Shown piece after piece: positions 37,490 through 46,952 of a DNA stretch of 64,000 nt; position 1 is the stretch's first letter; each line of letters starts with the position of its first letter. The stretch covers positions 1 through 64,000 of the forward strand of contig NZ_KN234749.1 in the NCBI RefSeq assembly GCF_000764025.1. The letters are read 5' to 3'. Below the pieces are notes generated by a model. That model was not told the DNA's origin, did not search any database, and saw only the letters and a program-made list of their open reading frames with translations. Source of the stretch: Pseudohaliea rubra DSM 19751. GTDB taxonomy: Bacteria; Pseudomonadota; Gammaproteobacteria; Pseudomonadales; Halieaceae. A program made the position numbers and the translations under genes.

Positions 37490-38371
37490 ATGAGTGACGA
37501 GCCGATTGTCTTTATCAATGGTGAATACCTGCCCCTTTCCGCGGCGCGGGTGTCTCCCGTTGACCAGGGGTTTCTGCTGGGTGACGGTGTCTTTGACGTC
37601 GTCTCGGCCTGGAAGGGCAGAATCTTCAAGCTGGAGGCGCACCTCGACCGCTTCTTCGATTCAATCCAGGCGGCCCGCCTCAATCATGCCATGGACCGCG
37701 ATGCCTGGAAGGAAGCCATCATTGAGACCACGCGCCGCAACAGGCTCGCAGACGCGTCAATCCGCTTTATTGTGACCCGAGGCGAGCCCGATGGTGTGGT
37801 CGCGGACCCGAGGGTCTTTTCACCAACCTGTATCGTATGGGCCGCGCCTTATGTTTTTCTGGCCGATGAAGAGAAGCGGCGCGGCGGTATCCGACTCATG
37901 ATCAGCGCTACGCGAGGCTTCCCCGCCGACACCCTGGACCCTCGCTACAAGTGCCTTGACCGGCTCCACTCGCAGCTCATTCGCCTGGAAGCCCTTGAGG
38001 CCGGTTACGATGACGCCCTGTGGCTCGATCATTCCGGGCATGTCTCTGAGTCCGCCGCGAGCAACCTGTTCATCGTCAAGAAGGGCGTCCTGTACACGCC
38101 CGCCGCCGGAATTCTCCGGGGCATTACCCGCGATACGGTGCTGGAGCTCGCTTCGGAACTTGCCATTCCCTGGCAGGAGCGCAAGCTCAGTGCCTTTGAT
38201 GTCTATGTGGCGGACGAGGTTTTCACCTGCAGCACTGCCGGTGGAGTCCTCCCGGTAAGGGAAGTCGCGGGGCGGACAATTCAGGGTGCAACGCCGGGCC
38301 CGATCACCCGGGCCCTTGATAGCGCCTACTGGGAAATGCGCGAAGCGGGCCGCTACGGTACGGTCCTGTAG
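37490..38371 (+). CDS. Class IV PLP aminotransferase (D-amino acid / branched-chain type)
   Basis: 293 residues of the fold-type IV family that includes D-alanine aminotransferase, branched-chain aminotransferase and aminodeoxychorismate lyase. The PLP lysine is Lys154 in LDPRYKCLDRL, and VSESAASNLF holds the cofactor-binding glutamate region. It starts typically with INGEYLPLSAARVSPVDQG. CTGGAG precedes the ATG. It lies 60 bases after the RutA-like gene and is likely the last gene of that operon. It could deaminate an amino acid released from ring opening; stereospecificity cannot be assigned by eye. Confidence 0.88.
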   Translation: MSDEPIVFINGEYLPLSAARVSPVDQGFLLGDGVFDVVSAWKGRIFKLEAHLDRFFDSIQAARLNHAMDRDAWKEAIIETTRRNRLADASIRFIVTRGEPDGVVADPRVFSPTCIVWAAPYVFLADEEKRRGGIRLMISATRGFPADTLDPRYKCLDRLHSQLIRLEALEAGYDDALWLDHSGHVSESAASNLFIVKKGVLYTPAAGILRGITRDTVLELASELAIPWQERKLSAFDVYVADEVFTCSTAGGVLPVREVAGRTIQGATPGPITRALDSAYWEMREAGRYGTVL

Positions 38372-38413
38372 CCGGGGGAGGAGGGCACGGTCGAGGTTGC
38401 GTGGCAGGGGCGC

Positions 38414-39808
38414 TCAGCAGGTCTTTGCCAGGCGATCCAGGGCGTAGGAAAAGGCATCCATCGCAACGTCGATTTCGCTCTCGCTTATCGTGAAAGGCGG
38501 CGCGCATTTGATGGTATTCGGCACGAAGCCACCGAGGAATACACCCTTTTCAGCGCAGGCACCTGACACTATAGCGTTGGGGTACTGGCTCAGGTCGCCG
38601 CTGAAGTTGGTGTAGCGGTCCGCTTCCACGAGGGGTCTGCCATCGCTGCCGACAAGATCGACGGCGTAGTAGAGCCCCGCGCCGGCGATACGGCCGATGA
38701 CAGTGTGTTTCCTTGCCAGGGCCTCCAGGCGGTCGCGGAGGTAGGCGCCGCGGGCATGTACCGTCGCCAGGATGTCGTTATCCAGCATATAGCTGAGCGT
38801 GCCGACGATGCTGGCGCAGACTAGCGGGTGTCCATCCCAGGTGCTGCCGCTCCACCACCGTGCCCCTTCGAGGAAGGCGCCGATAGCCTCGTTGACGACC
38901 ATGCCCCCGGAGGGAAGGGACGATCCGTTGATGCCCTTGCCGACAATCATGATGTCGGGCTCCACGCCCTCGGTCAGCTGGTACCCGAACCACTTGCCCA
39001 GCCTGCCGGCACCGCAAAGCACCTCATCGTCGATCCACAGGATGCCGTAGCGGCGCAGGAGATCGAAGAGGCCGCGATAGTAGTCCGCGTGTGGCATGAG
39101 GCCCGCGGCCCCGAACATTGGCTCGGTAATGATTGCCGCGATGTTTTCCGGGCCGCAGGCTCGGATCAGTTGTTCCGTGGCGACCAGGGAAGGTAACTCG
39201 CCCTCGGCCGGGAAGTCCGTGGGTTCTGGCGGCGGAATGGGAATGTAGCCAGGCGCCGGCACCCCCGGTATATCCCGCACCTCGGAGAAACCCTGCTGCC
39301 CCTGCAGTGTCAAATTACCGCGGTAGCCACGCAGGAAAGTCGATCCGCTGGCCATCCCGTGAAAGGAGTGGGCCTGGGTCATGATCAGCGGTTTTCCGGT
39401 GAACAGCCGAGCGGCCTGTACGGCGTTCTCCACGGCCTCGGTGCCGGAGGTGAGAAAGCGTACCCGGGAGGCCCAGGACGCCGGCGCTCCCAGGATGTCT
39501 TCTACGAGGAGCTTTGCAGCGCGGGCCCGGTACTCGTTCGCCATGCCGAAGAACACATGACCGTAGCGCTCCATGGCTTCCTTGATCGCGTCATGGGGTG
39601 CTGCGTGCCGGTGCCCCAGGGAGTCCGACACCAGCTGGCTCTGGAAATCCAGCAGGCGAGCACCACTGCTCAGGGTGATGTAATTGCCGTCTACGCGCTC
39701 GACGCCGGTGAAACTGTGCTCTGCCGCCGCCATGGTGTTGTGCAGGTAGTAGCGGCGATCCCAGTTTTCGATGGCATCCCAATCGGGGGCCTTGTGTTCC
39801 TCAGCCAT
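38414..39808 (-). CDS. Class III PLP aminotransferase (omega-aminotransferase type)
   Basis: 464 residues of fold-type I, subgroup II aminotransferases, which act on omega-amino acids, beta-alanine or GABA. SGTEAVENAVQAARLFTGK, the PLP aspartate region WIDDEV (about 260) and the Schiff-base lysine in VGKGINGSSLPSGG (Lys291) are intact. The ATG at 39808 was chosen for the GGAGGTTTC just upstream; longer in-frame starts lack an RBS. It converges on the class IV aminotransferase gene. Such enzymes typically follow reductive or hydrolytic pyrimidine and lactam degradation, where they remove the amino group of beta-alanine-like products. Confidence 0.88.
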   Translation of the reverse strand: MAEEHKAPDWDAIENWDRRYYLHNTMAAAEHSFTGVERVDGNYITLSSGARLLDFQSQLVSDSLGHRHAAPHDAIKEAMERYGHVFFGMANEYRARAAKLLVEDILGAPASWASRVRFLTSGTEAVENAVQAARLFTGKPLIMTQAHSFHGMASGSTFLRGYRGNLTLQGQQGFSEVRDIPGVPAPGYIPIPPPEPTDFPAEGELPSLVATEQLIRACGPENIAAIITEPMFGAAGLMPHADYYRGLFDLLRRYGILWIDDEVLCGAGRLGKWFGYQLTEGVEPDIMIVGKGINGSSLPSGGMVVNEAIGAFLEGARWWSGSTWDGHPLVCASIVGTLSYMLDNDILATVHARGAYLRDRLEALARKHTVIGRIAGAGLYYAVDLVGSDGRPLVEADRYTNFSGDLSQYPNAIVSGACAEKGVFLGGFVPNTIKCAPPFTISESEIDVAMDAFSYALDRLAKTC

Positions 39809-39990
39809 GAAACCTCCAGCGACGGATCCGTCGCGGTCCAGCGTATCATGGATGTTAACGTCCCTGGGGCCTCGGGCACTGTTAACGCAGCGTAGACGGA
39901 TGCGGGGGCGAACCCCCACCAAGCGAATATCGTTAAGCGCCTGATCGCTTTGGCTTCGTCGGATGTATGGCGAGTATCATCACCGCCGGC

Positions 39991-40647
39991 CTAGCTCTCC
40001 TTCTGCAAGGCTTGATAGGCAGAAAGGACGTGGGCATGCATAAGCGCTCGCGCGAGATCCCCATCGCCGCAGCGCAGAGCGAATACAAGCTGACGGTGGT
40101 CCTGGTTGCTGCGATGAAGTTCTTCCCGATCATAGGCTGCCGCAGCGATAAACAGGATTCGCTGTTCAATAAGGCGCTCCAGCGTGGAGGATAGATGTTG
40201 GCTGTCAGCCATACTCCGGATGTGTTCGTGGAAGCGTGCATTAGCGGAGACAAATAAATCCAGATCAAGCGAGGGCTGTGCGTTTACGGCCTCATCAATA
40301 TCCGAGCAGCAGGCCAACAGGATGTTAATGTCCGCTTCGGTGCAACGCGAAGCGGCGCGATAGGCTGCGTAGCCTTCGAGTAGCGCGCCAATATCGAAAA
40401 GACTTTGCTGCTCATCTTCAGACCAGCGCGCAACAAACACGCCACGGTTGGGCGCGAACTCCACCAGCCGTTCACTCGCCAGACGGCGAAGTGCGTCGCG
40501 AACCGGGGTGCGGCTGACACCACATTCCGCAGCCAGCTGTCGCTCTTTGAGATGTTCACCTTGCGCAAGTTCGCCCTGCAGGATACGCGCACGGATTTTC
40601 TGATAGGCGATCTCTGTCGCGCTCTTGCCCTGATGTGCTGTGTGCAT
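39991..40647 (-). CDS. GntR-family regulator, FadR/FCD subfamily
   Basis: 218 residues. The N-terminal winged helix contains LKERQLAAECGVSRTPVRDALRRLASERLVEF. The C-terminal FCD ligand domain shows NARFHEHI and HRQLVFALRCGD with the usual metal-binding histidines. Such regulators repress catabolic operons and are released by acid metabolites. It is the fifth gene of a minus-strand run headed by the second TonB receptor. Two GGTATACC dyads near the head of that run fit the typical FCD-type operator shape and are its likely targets. Confidence 0.88.
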   Translation of the reverse strand: MHTAHQGKSATEIAYQKIRARILQGELAQGEHLKERQLAAECGVSRTPVRDALRRLASERLVEFAPNRGVFVARWSEDEQQSLFDIGALLEGYAAYRAASRCTEADINILLACCSDIDEAVNAQPSLDLDLFVSANARFHEHIRSMADSQHLSSTLERLIEQRILFIAAAAYDREELHRSNQDHRQLVFALRCGDGDLARALMHAHVLSAYQALQKES

Positions 40648-40746
40648 GCGATCTTCGGAATTCCGGGAAGTCAGCTTCTGGCCGACAATAGTACGGGACG
40701 CGCTGCTGCCGGACCAATGTGCTTCTGAGACGATTTTCCCGTGGAG

Positions 40747-41601
40747 CTATCGTTCCTCAAGCTCGATGAAGCCGAGCTGCAAGGCAGGTAAACCGGGCAG
40801 CGATATCCAGAGACCGTCGTTTTCTTCCGTGTAGGGCATGCGCCTGGCTTCGAGATAGCGTCGATAGCGTTCTAGATCACTGCTTGCCAGAAGCAACCGG
40901 TCAACTACCGTGGGTTTGCTGTCTCCTTCGTCGCCCCCCGCCCGCCGGTGCGGAATCAGCGGCGGGGCCTGCCTGTCGACGCCTGCGGCTTTGGCCCAGT
41001 TCCCGAACTGCTCCCGGGAAACCAACGGTTCGTCGCAGGACGCAATAACTTCGATAGCGGAGTGAGCCGTCCAGGCAGCTGTGCGGCCCGCGGGATGCAA
41101 CACAAGTTCCGGCGTTAACTGCTCTACCCAACATGTCAGTGCACTGAGCTCTGGTGCGCCCACGATCGGAAACCAGCGAAAATTCGCGGTTGCCCCACCC
41201 CCATGGGCAACGGTGCGACTGGCTTCAAAAAGCTCGCCAAGTTCTAGACCTTGTTTGGAAAGCGCTGCATGGGCGGTTGGGGCGTTACTGCACGTTAAGG
41301 CAACGATACGTGTTCCCGGCCCAAAACGCTCGAGGTATGGAACGAGGTGGTTGTCACTTCTGCCTGGGTCGGGCGCAGAAATCTCGATATAAAAGTTAGC
41401 CAGCACGATGTGGGCACTGTGCTGACCGAGACTTACGCTTTCGCCATCCCGCATTCCGCAGAGTGGCACCGGCCGGGAAACCCTGAAACCAAGAGCGTTA
41501 AAGGCATCAACGAGGGGTTTAAGCTCGCGGGCGACAATGCCTACGTGGTCCACTGAAGGCATCATCGCTTGGGGTTTCGGTGCCGGCGCGTGCGGGGGCA
41601 T
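40747..41601 (-). CDS. VOC-family (glyoxalase-like) protein
   Basis: 284 residues with a vicinal-oxygen-chelate fold start VDHVGIVARELKPLVDAFNALGF and a second half ending LGFIELEER. It most resembles the Glyoxalase_3 type (lyase or hydrolase-like), in which a divalent metal stabilises an enolate. The ATG at 41601 lies 10 bases after the bicupin stop; an ATG at about 41532, just before the VOC fold, is an alternative. No clear RBS precedes either. Being next to the bicupin suggests both act on the same oxygen-rich intermediate. Reaction unknown. Confidence 0.75.
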   Translation of the reverse strand: MPPHAPAPKPQAMMPSVDHVGIVARELKPLVDAFNALGFRVSRPVPLCGMRDGESVSLGQHSAHIVLANFYIEISAPDPGRSDNHLVPYLERFGPGTRIVALTCSNAPTAHAALSKQGLELGELFEASRTVAHGGGATANFRWFPIVGAPELSALTCWVEQLTPELVLHPAGRTAAWTAHSAIEVIASCDEPLVSREQFGNWAKAAGVDRQAPPLIPHRRAGGDEGDSKPTVVDRLLLASSDLERYRRYLEARRMPYTEENDGLWISLPGLPALQLGFIELEER

Positions 41602-41611
41602 GGCAGGTGGT

Positions 41612-42460
41612 CTAATAGTTGGGAGGACGGTCATAGGCGGCGGCATACTGCATGAGATCGGCCGGTAGCTGTGGCCGATACTCAGGCTCCCAGGTGAACG
41701 GTTTCTTTTCGTCGTCGAAGTGGTTGACCAACGGTCCCCCGATAGTACGCACGAACAAATGGTAACCCGTATCTGTCCCTGCGGGACCATGGTACACATC
41801 CTCACGCCACCACGCGTAACCGCCGGGTCCCATACGTCCGCAGTCGCCCCAGACGTACTCGCCTTCAAGGCAGTACAGCTCCTCGACCATCGGGTGCGTC
41901 CATTGTGGCTTCGCCATACCCGGCGGTACGCGGTGAGGTGGCGAGCAGTAAAGGAAGGATACCTCGCCGGTTTCGGGGTCCTCACGCAGGGGCTTGATCG
42001 CCACGCCGGGCGCTAGCTGCGGGTCAACGAGACCCGCATCCCACTCCATGGAAAGCGGATCGACGAAACGCACCAGGCGATCCTCCCTGAAGCCCCTTTG
42101 TGCCGGACCTGTATGGAGGGTCGGGTGTCCGTGGTACATGGCGAGGAGGACGGCGCCGTGAGGGCTACTCGCCCGCTCGCGCGGGAAACCGGCAGGCAGG
42201 AAGGCATAGCTGTGCTTGCTGTATTCTTGTCCGCTCACTGTGAAGCTGCCGTCAAGGACGAGGAACTCTTCATCGCAGCCAAGGTGCTCGAGGGCCGTCG
42301 CTTCCCAGCCTGCAGGGAATCGCACTATGCAAGTTGCTGCGCCATTTTTATCATCAATACTCAGTTGCTTAACATCGACATCGTCCCGTCCATTACCGTG
42401 GAGGCCTTTCCTCCAGGGTAGATGTTGGGCCTGGATGAACATGATGTGCGGTCTGGCCAT
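41612..42460 (-). CDS. Bicupin-domain protein
   Basis: 282 residues with two cupin-like segments. The first has EHLGCDEEFLVLDGSFTV and ends LLAMYHGHP (about residues 55-110). The second is THPMVEELYCLEGEYVWGD followed by DVYHGPAGTDTGYHLFVRT (about 185-245). The histidines and glutamates could bind a metal in both. It is soluble, without a signal peptide. AAGGAG precedes its ATG. It lies between an MFS carrier and a VOC protein. It may be a dioxygenase, isomerase or lyase; sequence does not decide. Confidence 0.78.
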   Translation of the reverse strand: MARPHIMFIQAQHLPWRKGLHGNGRDDVDVKQLSIDDKNGAATCIVRFPAGWEATALEHLGCDEEFLVLDGSFTVSGQEYSKHSYAFLPAGFPRERASSPHGAVLLAMYHGHPTLHTGPAQRGFREDRLVRFVDPLSMEWDAGLVDPQLAPGVAIKPLREDPETGEVSFLYCSPPHRVPPGMAKPQWTHPMVEELYCLEGEYVWGDCGRMGPGGYAWWREDVYHGPAGTDTGYHLFVRTIGGPLVNHFDDEKKPFTWEPEYRPQLPADLMQYAAAYDRPPNY

Positions 42461-42515
42461 AATGGGTTTACTCCTTTGGGTCTCTGCATCGGTTATCCTG
42501 CTCTACCGCTGATCG

Positions 42516-43853
42516 CTATTGCGCGTCCCTTCGTGGAAGCGGCATCGCGTCTGCGCGCTCCTGCCTTTCGACGAGGCCTGCGAAGCCTCGGAGGCAAAGC
42601 AGCAAGGCGCAAAGCGACAGCGACCCTCCCAGGGCTCCCACTGTTGCCATGGCGTGATGCAGGCGGTCATCGCTTTGATAAACGAAGTCGGTAAACAGTG
42701 CGACGGCGGTACCTCCAAAGCCAATCCCGGTGAGATTGACCACGAAAAGGTAGAGGGCAGAAAGCTGTGCGCGCATGTTCGGGGGCGAGATCAGTTGAAT
42801 CGCCAAAGCGGCCGGGCCGAAAGGAAAACTCGCAAAAAACAGCAAGGGACAGAACATCAGTAGCGTCAGCGGGTAGGAAACAAGTGGTGTAAGCGCGGCG
42901 ACAGGCAGCAGCACCACCGCGCCCGCGAGACTTGCCCGTAACGGCGCGTCGCGATAGCCACGGCGTGTGAGGAAGTCGCTCAAGAGTCCGCCGGCGATGA
43001 TACCGCTGCCTCCGAATATGACGGCGATGATGCCGAGAGCTCTACCCGCTTCGGCCCGAGGTACATTGTGGATACGGATAAGATACTCCGGTGCCCAGCT
43101 CATAATCGCGTTAAATAGGAGCGTCATCATCGCGAAGCCGGAAAAATGGAACACGAACACCTTCCAATGGCTACCGAAGTACTGGAGGGCCATAGCGAAT
43201 GATGCCCGCCCCAGGTCGCGGTGCCGGGAGGGGCGGGCAGGCTCACGGAGCGTCATCACGAGAAGCGAAAGCAACAACCCCGGAAGACCAATGCTCAGAA
43301 AAACCGCCTGCCAGGGGCGCAGCGTGCCGAGCACCGGCAGCAACAGGCCGCCGCGCAGCTCAAAGAAGGCGAGCAGTTCCGCACCGAGGATAAATGAGAG
43401 ACCGATACCGATGAAAACCCCGGACGCATAGACACCAAAAGCGCGGCCGAGTCGCTCCCGGGGGAACATATCGGTCAGCATCGAGTAGGCCGCCGGCGAT
43501 AGGGCAGCCTCCCCGACGCCAACACCGACGCGGGCGAGGAACAGCGTAGGGAAGGTCCGGGTCAAACCGCAAAGCGCCGTAGCCAGGCTCCACACGGAGA
43601 TACCGACGGCAATCAGATTGCGGCGATTGCCACGGTCGGCGAGCCATGCGATCGGGACGCCCAGTGCGGTGTAGAGCACGGCAAAGGCGAGACCCTGGAG
43701 CAGGCTGAACTGTGTGTCGGAGATGCCGAGATCCGCTCGGATGGGGCCGACCATGAGAGACAGGATCTGGCGGTCGATGTATGAGAACGTGTAGGCGACC
43801 GTGAGTAGCCCGACCGCATACCAGCGCATGGCATCCTCTCGCTTAGCGATCAT
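42516..43853 (-). CDS. MFS transporter (spinster-like family)
   Basis: 445-residue inner-membrane carrier with about 12 hydrophobic segments. The first segment AYTFSYIDRQILSLMVGP and the loop WLADRGNRRN are typical of the spinster-like MFS branch common in TonB-receptor-rich aquatic bacteria. It is immediately downstream (60 bases) of the second TonB receptor gene, so together they form an outer- and inner-membrane import route. ATG at 43853 was kept; ATG at 43829 with GAGAGGA is possible. Confidence 0.9.
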   Translation of the reverse strand: MIAKREDAMRWYAVGLLTVAYTFSYIDRQILSLMVGPIRADLGISDTQFSLLQGLAFAVLYTALGVPIAWLADRGNRRNLIAVGISVWSLATALCGLTRTFPTLFLARVGVGVGEAALSPAAYSMLTDMFPRERLGRAFGVYASGVFIGIGLSFILGAELLAFFELRGGLLLPVLGTLRPWQAVFLSIGLPGLLLSLLVMTLREPARPSRHRDLGRASFAMALQYFGSHWKVFVFHFSGFAMMTLLFNAIMSWAPEYLIRIHNVPRAEAGRALGIIAVIFGGSGIIAGGLLSDFLTRRGYRDAPLRASLAGAVVLLPVAALTPLVSYPLTLLMFCPLLFFASFPFGPAALAIQLISPPNMRAQLSALYLFVVNLTGIGFGGTAVALFTDFVYQSDDRLHHAMATVGALGGSLSLCALLLCLRGFAGLVERQERADAMPLPRRDAQ

Positions 43854-43913
43854 GCCTCAGCGCCTTGGCACACGGTGCCGGCACACAGGTGCGAGGAACT
43901 CACGGCGGCCCCC

Positions 43914-46133
43914 TCAGAAGCTGCGCTGGAAGTTCAGCCCCCAGCTGCGACCCGCAGCGGGGTATCCCAGGGCGCTGCCTATGCCGAGCGGATCACGGTC
44001 CGCATCGGAGGTGGAAGTGAAGCGTACCCCCGTGTGGAAATAGTCCTCATCGGTCAGGTTGCGGCCAGCAAGCGTGATTTCCCAGAGACCGTTAGCACTT
44101 GCCCATGACAGACTTGCGTCGACCAGACCGATGCTGGCTTGGGCCACTTCGTTTTCGTTGAACTGCGAAAAGTAGACGCGCGACTGATACATGTAGCGAC
44201 CGCTGAGAATCAGCGAGCTTCCATCGCCAAGCTGGTGCAGATAGTTGGCATGAAGTGTCGCCTTCATTTCCGGCGCGTTTGGCATCCGGTTGCCGGAGAG
44301 ATCGAGCACACGGGGTGTGCCATCCGGATTATTGCCAAGCCTGTCCGAGAATTCGTCGTACTCTGCGTCCAGAAGCGAAAAGGCCAGGCCGACCTCGAGA
44401 GCCGGCACCGGCTGCGCGATCAGCTCGCCCTCCATGCCATAGATCGTGGCCTCCGCTGCATTAGTCGTGAGCGTGAGATTGTTGATAAAGGTTGAAACCT
44501 GAAGGTCCTGGTAGTCGTAGTGGAACGCGCTGGCGTTGATCCGGAGCCTGTTGTCGAACCAGTCCGACTTGATGCCCGCTTCCCAGGCGGAGAGCTCCTC
44601 CGGATCGTAACTCGGATTCGCATCAAGGCTGTTGAAGCCGCCAGACTTGAAGCCTTCGGACCAGCTAAGGTAGAGGAGAAGATCAGCCGTCGCCCGATAC
44701 TCGAAACCGACCTTGGGCGTTGTATCGGACCAGCTTTCCTTGTCGTCGCGATTGCTGAATACCAGCGGATCCATCGACGAGTTTAATCCTTCCAGATCAA
44801 AGACTGCGCCGACCGAACTTGTGTCCTCCTTGGTCTCCTTGCTGTACCGAAGCCCCAGGCTCAGATCGAGACGCTCCGTAATACCGTAGGTCACTTCGGA
44901 GAATAGTGCGGAAGCTTCTGTTTCGTTGGTGCTGGGTATAACAAAAGACCCGCGCGATCCGGGCGAGCTGGCAAAGAGTGGACGTCCACCGGCGCGGACG
45001 AGCCCTAGTGCCTGTTCCTTGTCCTCTTTGAGGTAGAAGGCACCCACCAGAGCACGGAACCGACCTCCGTCATCAAAGGCCAGGCGAAGCTCGTGGGATT
45101 GCTGATCTGTATCGTAGGCATACTGAGTGCGGGTAATATCGATCTCGGTCCCGTCAGTATTGAAGAGGAATTCTCCGTTGAAGTCGCGGTAGCCGCTCAC
45201 GCCGCTGATAGTCCATGCGTCGTTGAGCTCCCATTCCAGCTCTGCGGTGAGTCCGCTCGTTTCCCACTCGTTGAAAGACTGTAGATCGTTACGAATATTC
45301 CCGAAGCTCGGCGGCGGGGCGGCTCCTAGGACCTCGGCAGCGCCCAGGTTGTCGCGCGGCCGGACGGACGTATTGCCGTCCTCGGATTGGGTGCCGTCCG
45401 CGATGAGGGTCAGCCGAACCCGGTCGTTAGGTTTGAAAAGGACGCTACCGCGTACCTGCTGAATATCGTTATCGTCCACATCCACGCCGGCTACAGGGTT
45501 GATATTCTCCGTGTAACCATCATCCTGCATGTGTCGTGCAGCGATGCGAACGCTGAACTGATCGCTAATCGGGCCACCGGCCGCAGCGCTCAGCTCGCGC
45601 CGGTCCCAACTGCCTATGCCCCCGCGCACATATCCCTCCCAGCTGTCACCTGGGCGCCGTGAAAGGATATTGATAGCCCCCGCTGTCGTATTGCGCCCGT
45701 ACAGCGTTCCCTGGGGTCCCCGCAGCACCTCGACGCGCTCTATGTCGAGAAACTGGTTGAGCGCAAGCTGCGTGCGCCCCTGATATACGCCGTCCATGTG
45801 GACGCCCACGGAGGGATCAGCGGCAATGCCGAAGATATTTGTGCCAACGCCCCGTAAGTAGATCTGTGCCTCTCCGGCCGCTTCGCTGTAGGCCATGCTC
45901 GGCGTTTGGGCGGTGATCGATTCGATCGTGTCCTGATTGTAGCGGGCGAGAGACTCGCCATCGATTGCCGTGATCGACACAGCGATATCCTGCGCTGATG
46001 CCTCGCGCTTCGTTGCTGTGACCACGGTTTCCTCAAGGGCGCCCGGCAGGTCCTGAGCGCCTGCCAGGGTTGAGAGCCCGAGGCCCACGATTCCTGCTGC
46101 AGTGTAAGTGACACCCTTCTGATCTCTAAGCAT
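43914..46133 (-). CDS. TonB-dependent outer-membrane receptor, second
   Basis: 739 residues. The signal peptide ends LSTLAGAQ. The TonB-box region is LEETVVTATKREAS, the plug contains LRGPQGTLYGRNTTAGAINI, and the barrel ends WGLNFQRSF with terminal phenylalanine. GGAGGGGAG gives a strong RBS. It heads the minus-strand run TonB receptor-MFS-bicupin-VOC-GntR. Two GGTATACC dyads lie 53-125 bases upstream. The transport substrate is unknown but is probably related to the pathway encoded by the neighbours. Confidence 0.93.
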   Translation of the reverse strand: MLRDQKGVTYTAAGIVGLGLSTLAGAQDLPGALEETVVTATKREASAQDIAVSITAIDGESLARYNQDTIESITAQTPSMAYSEAAGEAQIYLRGVGTNIFGIAADPSVGVHMDGVYQGRTQLALNQFLDIERVEVLRGPQGTLYGRNTTAGAINILSRRPGDSWEGYVRGGIGSWDRRELSAAAGGPISDQFSVRIAARHMQDDGYTENINPVAGVDVDDNDIQQVRGSVLFKPNDRVRLTLIADGTQSEDGNTSVRPRDNLGAAEVLGAAPPPSFGNIRNDLQSFNEWETSGLTAELEWELNDAWTISGVSGYRDFNGEFLFNTDGTEIDITRTQYAYDTDQQSHELRLAFDDGGRFRALVGAFYLKEDKEQALGLVRAGGRPLFASSPGSRGSFVIPSTNETEASALFSEVTYGITERLDLSLGLRYSKETKEDTSSVGAVFDLEGLNSSMDPLVFSNRDDKESWSDTTPKVGFEYRATADLLLYLSWSEGFKSGGFNSLDANPSYDPEELSAWEAGIKSDWFDNRLRINASAFHYDYQDLQVSTFINNLTLTTNAAEATIYGMEGELIAQPVPALEVGLAFSLLDAEYDEFSDRLGNNPDGTPRVLDLSGNRMPNAPEMKATLHANYLHQLGDGSSLILSGRYMYQSRVYFSQFNENEVAQASIGLVDASLSWASANGLWEITLAGRNLTDEDYFHTGVRFTSTSDADRDPLGIGSALGYPAAGRSWGLNFQRSF

Positions 46134-46185
46134 TCTGCTCCCCTCCCGCCCTCGCGTGGCGACACATAAACCTTTGTCACCTTAA

Positions 46186-46258
46186 TGGTATACCAAAATT
46201 GCCTTTTATCAACAAAAATACCCCTTATATTTCTTTAATGATCTATTTCGGTATACCG
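46186..46258. promoter_or_regulatory. Paired GGTATACC operators upstream of the second TonB receptor
   Basis: TGGTATACCA (46186-46195) and CGGTATACCG (46249-46258) are perfect dyads about 63 bases (six helical turns) apart in an AT-rich stretch. The shape matches sites bound by FCD-type GntR regulators, one of which is encoded in the downstream run. The 46134-46525 gap contains these sites and a terminator at its left-hand gene-proximal end near 46.46-46.50 kb; no gene is seen in it. Confidence 0.6.
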
Positions 46259-46459
46259 TCACTGGTGTGGGTAACCCATAAAACCTTTGAAAACGGTATT
46301 CGTGAAATGATGAAGCTGAGGCTGTGGGGCTCGGCGCGTGCTGTCGAGGGCGTTAATTGGAAGGCGGCATGTTTCATAGCCTGGTGGACAAGTCGGCGCA
46401 TCGGGAGGCTATGAGAGCGTTTTAGTCCGTAGGACTCACCCCGATAATTTACGGCGAAC

Positions 46460-46497
46460 TAGAAAAAAGGCCCCGGCGACTGGGTCGCCGGGGCCTC
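46460..46497 (-). terminator. Terminator for the racemase/SnoaL operon
   Basis: GGCCCCGGCGAC (46469-46480) pairs with GTCGCCGGGGCC (46484-46495) around a 3-base loop. On the minus strand it is followed by six T residues. It lies about 30 bases beyond the stop of the last SnoaL-like gene. Confidence 0.88.
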
Positions 46498-46525
46498 TTC
46501 TCTGCTCCCGTGAGCGCCGTCGCTG

Positions 46526-46924
46526 TCAGACGAGGGGGTTGGCACCGCTCATGTAGATATAGACTTCCTGGAACTTGTCTCCGCGGATACGCCAGAAGTT
46601 CGTGTTCTCCAGCAGGATCGTGTTGCCGTCGTGGTCCTTCAGCTCCGCCGTGAAGCTGGCGGCGATGCGGCCGTTCTTCTCATCGATCGTGCAGGTGAAG
46701 TCGCGGTGGATGATAGTCTCGTAGCTCTCCATGAAGTCCACGAACATCCGCTTGATACCTTCCCGGCCGACATGCGTGGTAAAGGCCGTTTGCACGGTGA
46801 TCATGGCGTTATCGTGGAAGCAGTCGAGCACCGCATCGAGATTCTTGGCATCGACATTGGCGAAGTACTTGTTGAGCGCGAGGTCTACGAGTTCGTCCCG
46901 GCCCAGGGTGGTTTGATATTGCAT
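46526..46924 (-). CDS. SnoaL-like (NTF2-fold) protein, distal copy
   Basis: 132 residues. The NTF2-like pattern includes YFANVDAKNLDAVLDCFHDNA, a strand-rich centre and the end VYIYMSGANPLV. NTF2-fold proteins of this size act as isomerases, dehydratases or cyclases, or are structural partners. It is paralogous to the preceding gene: both have VLDCFH and YIYMSG/YVYMSG near the same positions. AAAGGAA precedes the ATG. It is the last gene of the sigma-54-controlled racemase operon. Confidence 0.8.
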   Translation of the reverse strand: MQYQTTLGRDELVDLALNKYFANVDAKNLDAVLDCFHDNAMITVQTAFTTHVGREGIKRMFVDFMESYETIIHRDFTCTIDEKNGRIAASFTAELKDHDGNTILLENTNFWRIRGDKFQEVYIYMSGANPLV

Positions 46925-46952
46925 GGCAGAATTCCTTTGAGTCGGTCGGAGG

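Noticed and set aside
39846-39890. Two TGTTAACG direct repeats upstream of the class III aminotransferase as operators
   Set aside because: Only two 8-base copies without dyad or regulator link; not enough to call.
46159-46172. GC-N10-CC on the minus-strand side upstream of the second TonB receptor as sigma-54
   Set aside because: Only the dinucleotides match; the rest of the -24/-12 elements do not.
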